Origin: an uncultured bacterium
GTDB taxonomy: Bacteria; Patescibacteriota; Minisyncoccia; Phycocordibacterales; UBA1006
DNA length: 6,273 nucleotides
Direction of reading: 5' to 3'
NCBI GenBank assembly: GCA_937898165.1
Contig: CALDKO010000013.1
Span: 1 to 6,273, forward strand
Both the position numbers and the translations under genes were made by a program. The notes beneath the pieces are model-generated. The model saw only the letters and a list, made by a program, of their open reading frames with translations. It ran no database searches and was not told the origin of the DNA. This document shows, in pieces, positions 6,178 to 6,273 of this stretch; positions within the stretch are counted from its first letter, which is position 1; each line of letters begins with the position of its first letter.

Positions 6178-6206
6178 TTTACAAAGCAATTAAAATAATA
6201 AATAAT
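6178..6206 (+). promoter_or_regulatory. Putative promoter of the gene at the right edge
   Basis: TTTACA (6178-6183, five of six to TTGACA), a 17-bp spacer, and AATAAT (6201-6206, five of six to TATAAT), ending 7 nt before ATG 6214. The region is almost all A and T, so a chance match is possible, but box quality, spacing and distance to the ATG agree with the other genes. No terminator hairpin is visible between 6145 and here. Confidence 0.5.
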
Positions 6207-6213
6207 TAAATAA

Positions 6214-6273
6214 ATGACAGACAAAGAAAAAATTGAAAAATTTTTATTCTGGCTTAAAGATGAAAAGCAAGAT
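6214..6273 (+). CDS. Start of an unidentified gene, 3' partial
   Basis: ATG 6214 opens a frame of 20 codons that runs off the window end. The visible peptide is rich in Lys, Glu and Asp, with an amphipathic stretch (IEKFLFWLK, 7-15). There is no signal peptide or membrane segment so far, so the N-terminus is probably cytoplasmic. No family can be named from this fragment. Support for it being real comes from the promoter-like boxes 7 nt upstream and from the lack of any other use for this end of the window. It has no Shine-Dalgarno sequence. Confidence 0.5.
   Translation, partial: MTDKEKIEKFLFWLKDEKQD

Noticed and set aside
6145..6198. 17-codon and 14-codon frames (ATG 6145 and ATG 6149) after the TSP3-like gene
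   Set aside because: Both are lysine/asparagine-rich as expected from poly-A sequence, have no initiation signal, and the -35-like box of the next gene lies within them.
1..6273. Defence system, toxin-antitoxin pair, CRISPR array or prophage
   Set aside because: No matching gene, repeat array or integrase is present; all identifiable genes are housekeeping or envelope genes.

Overview
The window is an AT-rich bacterial segment whose gene set and style suggest a Candidate Phyla Radiation (Patescibacteria, most likely Parcubacteria-type) genome. This placement is inferred, not shown by a marker phylogeny. The supporting points are: small single-membrane-pass proteins of no recognised family; a membrane protein with a thrombospondin-type-3-like calcium motif; a LysM-LysM-M23 hydrolase; a ComM/YifB ATPase; a short DksA/TraR-like protein; tight spacing; and almost no Shine-Dalgarno sequences. 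Five genes instead have a -10-like hexamer ending only 7 to 10 nt before the ATG, the layout expected of leaderless transcripts.

Layout. 1-978 (+) is the 3' part of an unrecognised membrane protein, open at the left edge. 1024-1398 (+) is a DksA/TraR-family protein whose zinc finger has only two of four cysteines, with a good promoter just before it. 1489-3012 (+) is comM, complete, between two nearly identical long hairpins (1393-1434 and 3007-3050). The second hairpin lies between convergent genes and contains both stop codons. 3045-4079 (-) is a secreted or membrane-anchored LysM/M23 peptidoglycan hydrolase whose true start lies probably upstream but has no standard start codon. About 4167-4386 is a non-coding divergent spacer containing a GC-richer island that may encode a structured RNA. 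4387-5202 (+) is rsmA (ksgA). 5207-6145 (+) is a membrane protein with a TSP3-like calcium loop, starting 4 nt after rsmA, with a perfect TATAAT inside the last rsmA codons. 6214-6273 (+) is the first 20 codons of a further gene, cut by the right edge.

How the genes relate. They do not form one pathway. They look like housekeeping and envelope genes of a reduced genome: transcription modulation (DksA-like), recombination of incoming DNA (ComM), wall remodelling (M23), ribosome maturation (RsmA) and two or three envelope proteins of unknown role. No CRISPR array, tRNA, rRNA, transposase or phage gene is visible. The observations most worth following are the repeated hairpin pair around comM, the start-codon problem of the M23 gene, the GC-richer spacer, and the leaderless promoter pattern.
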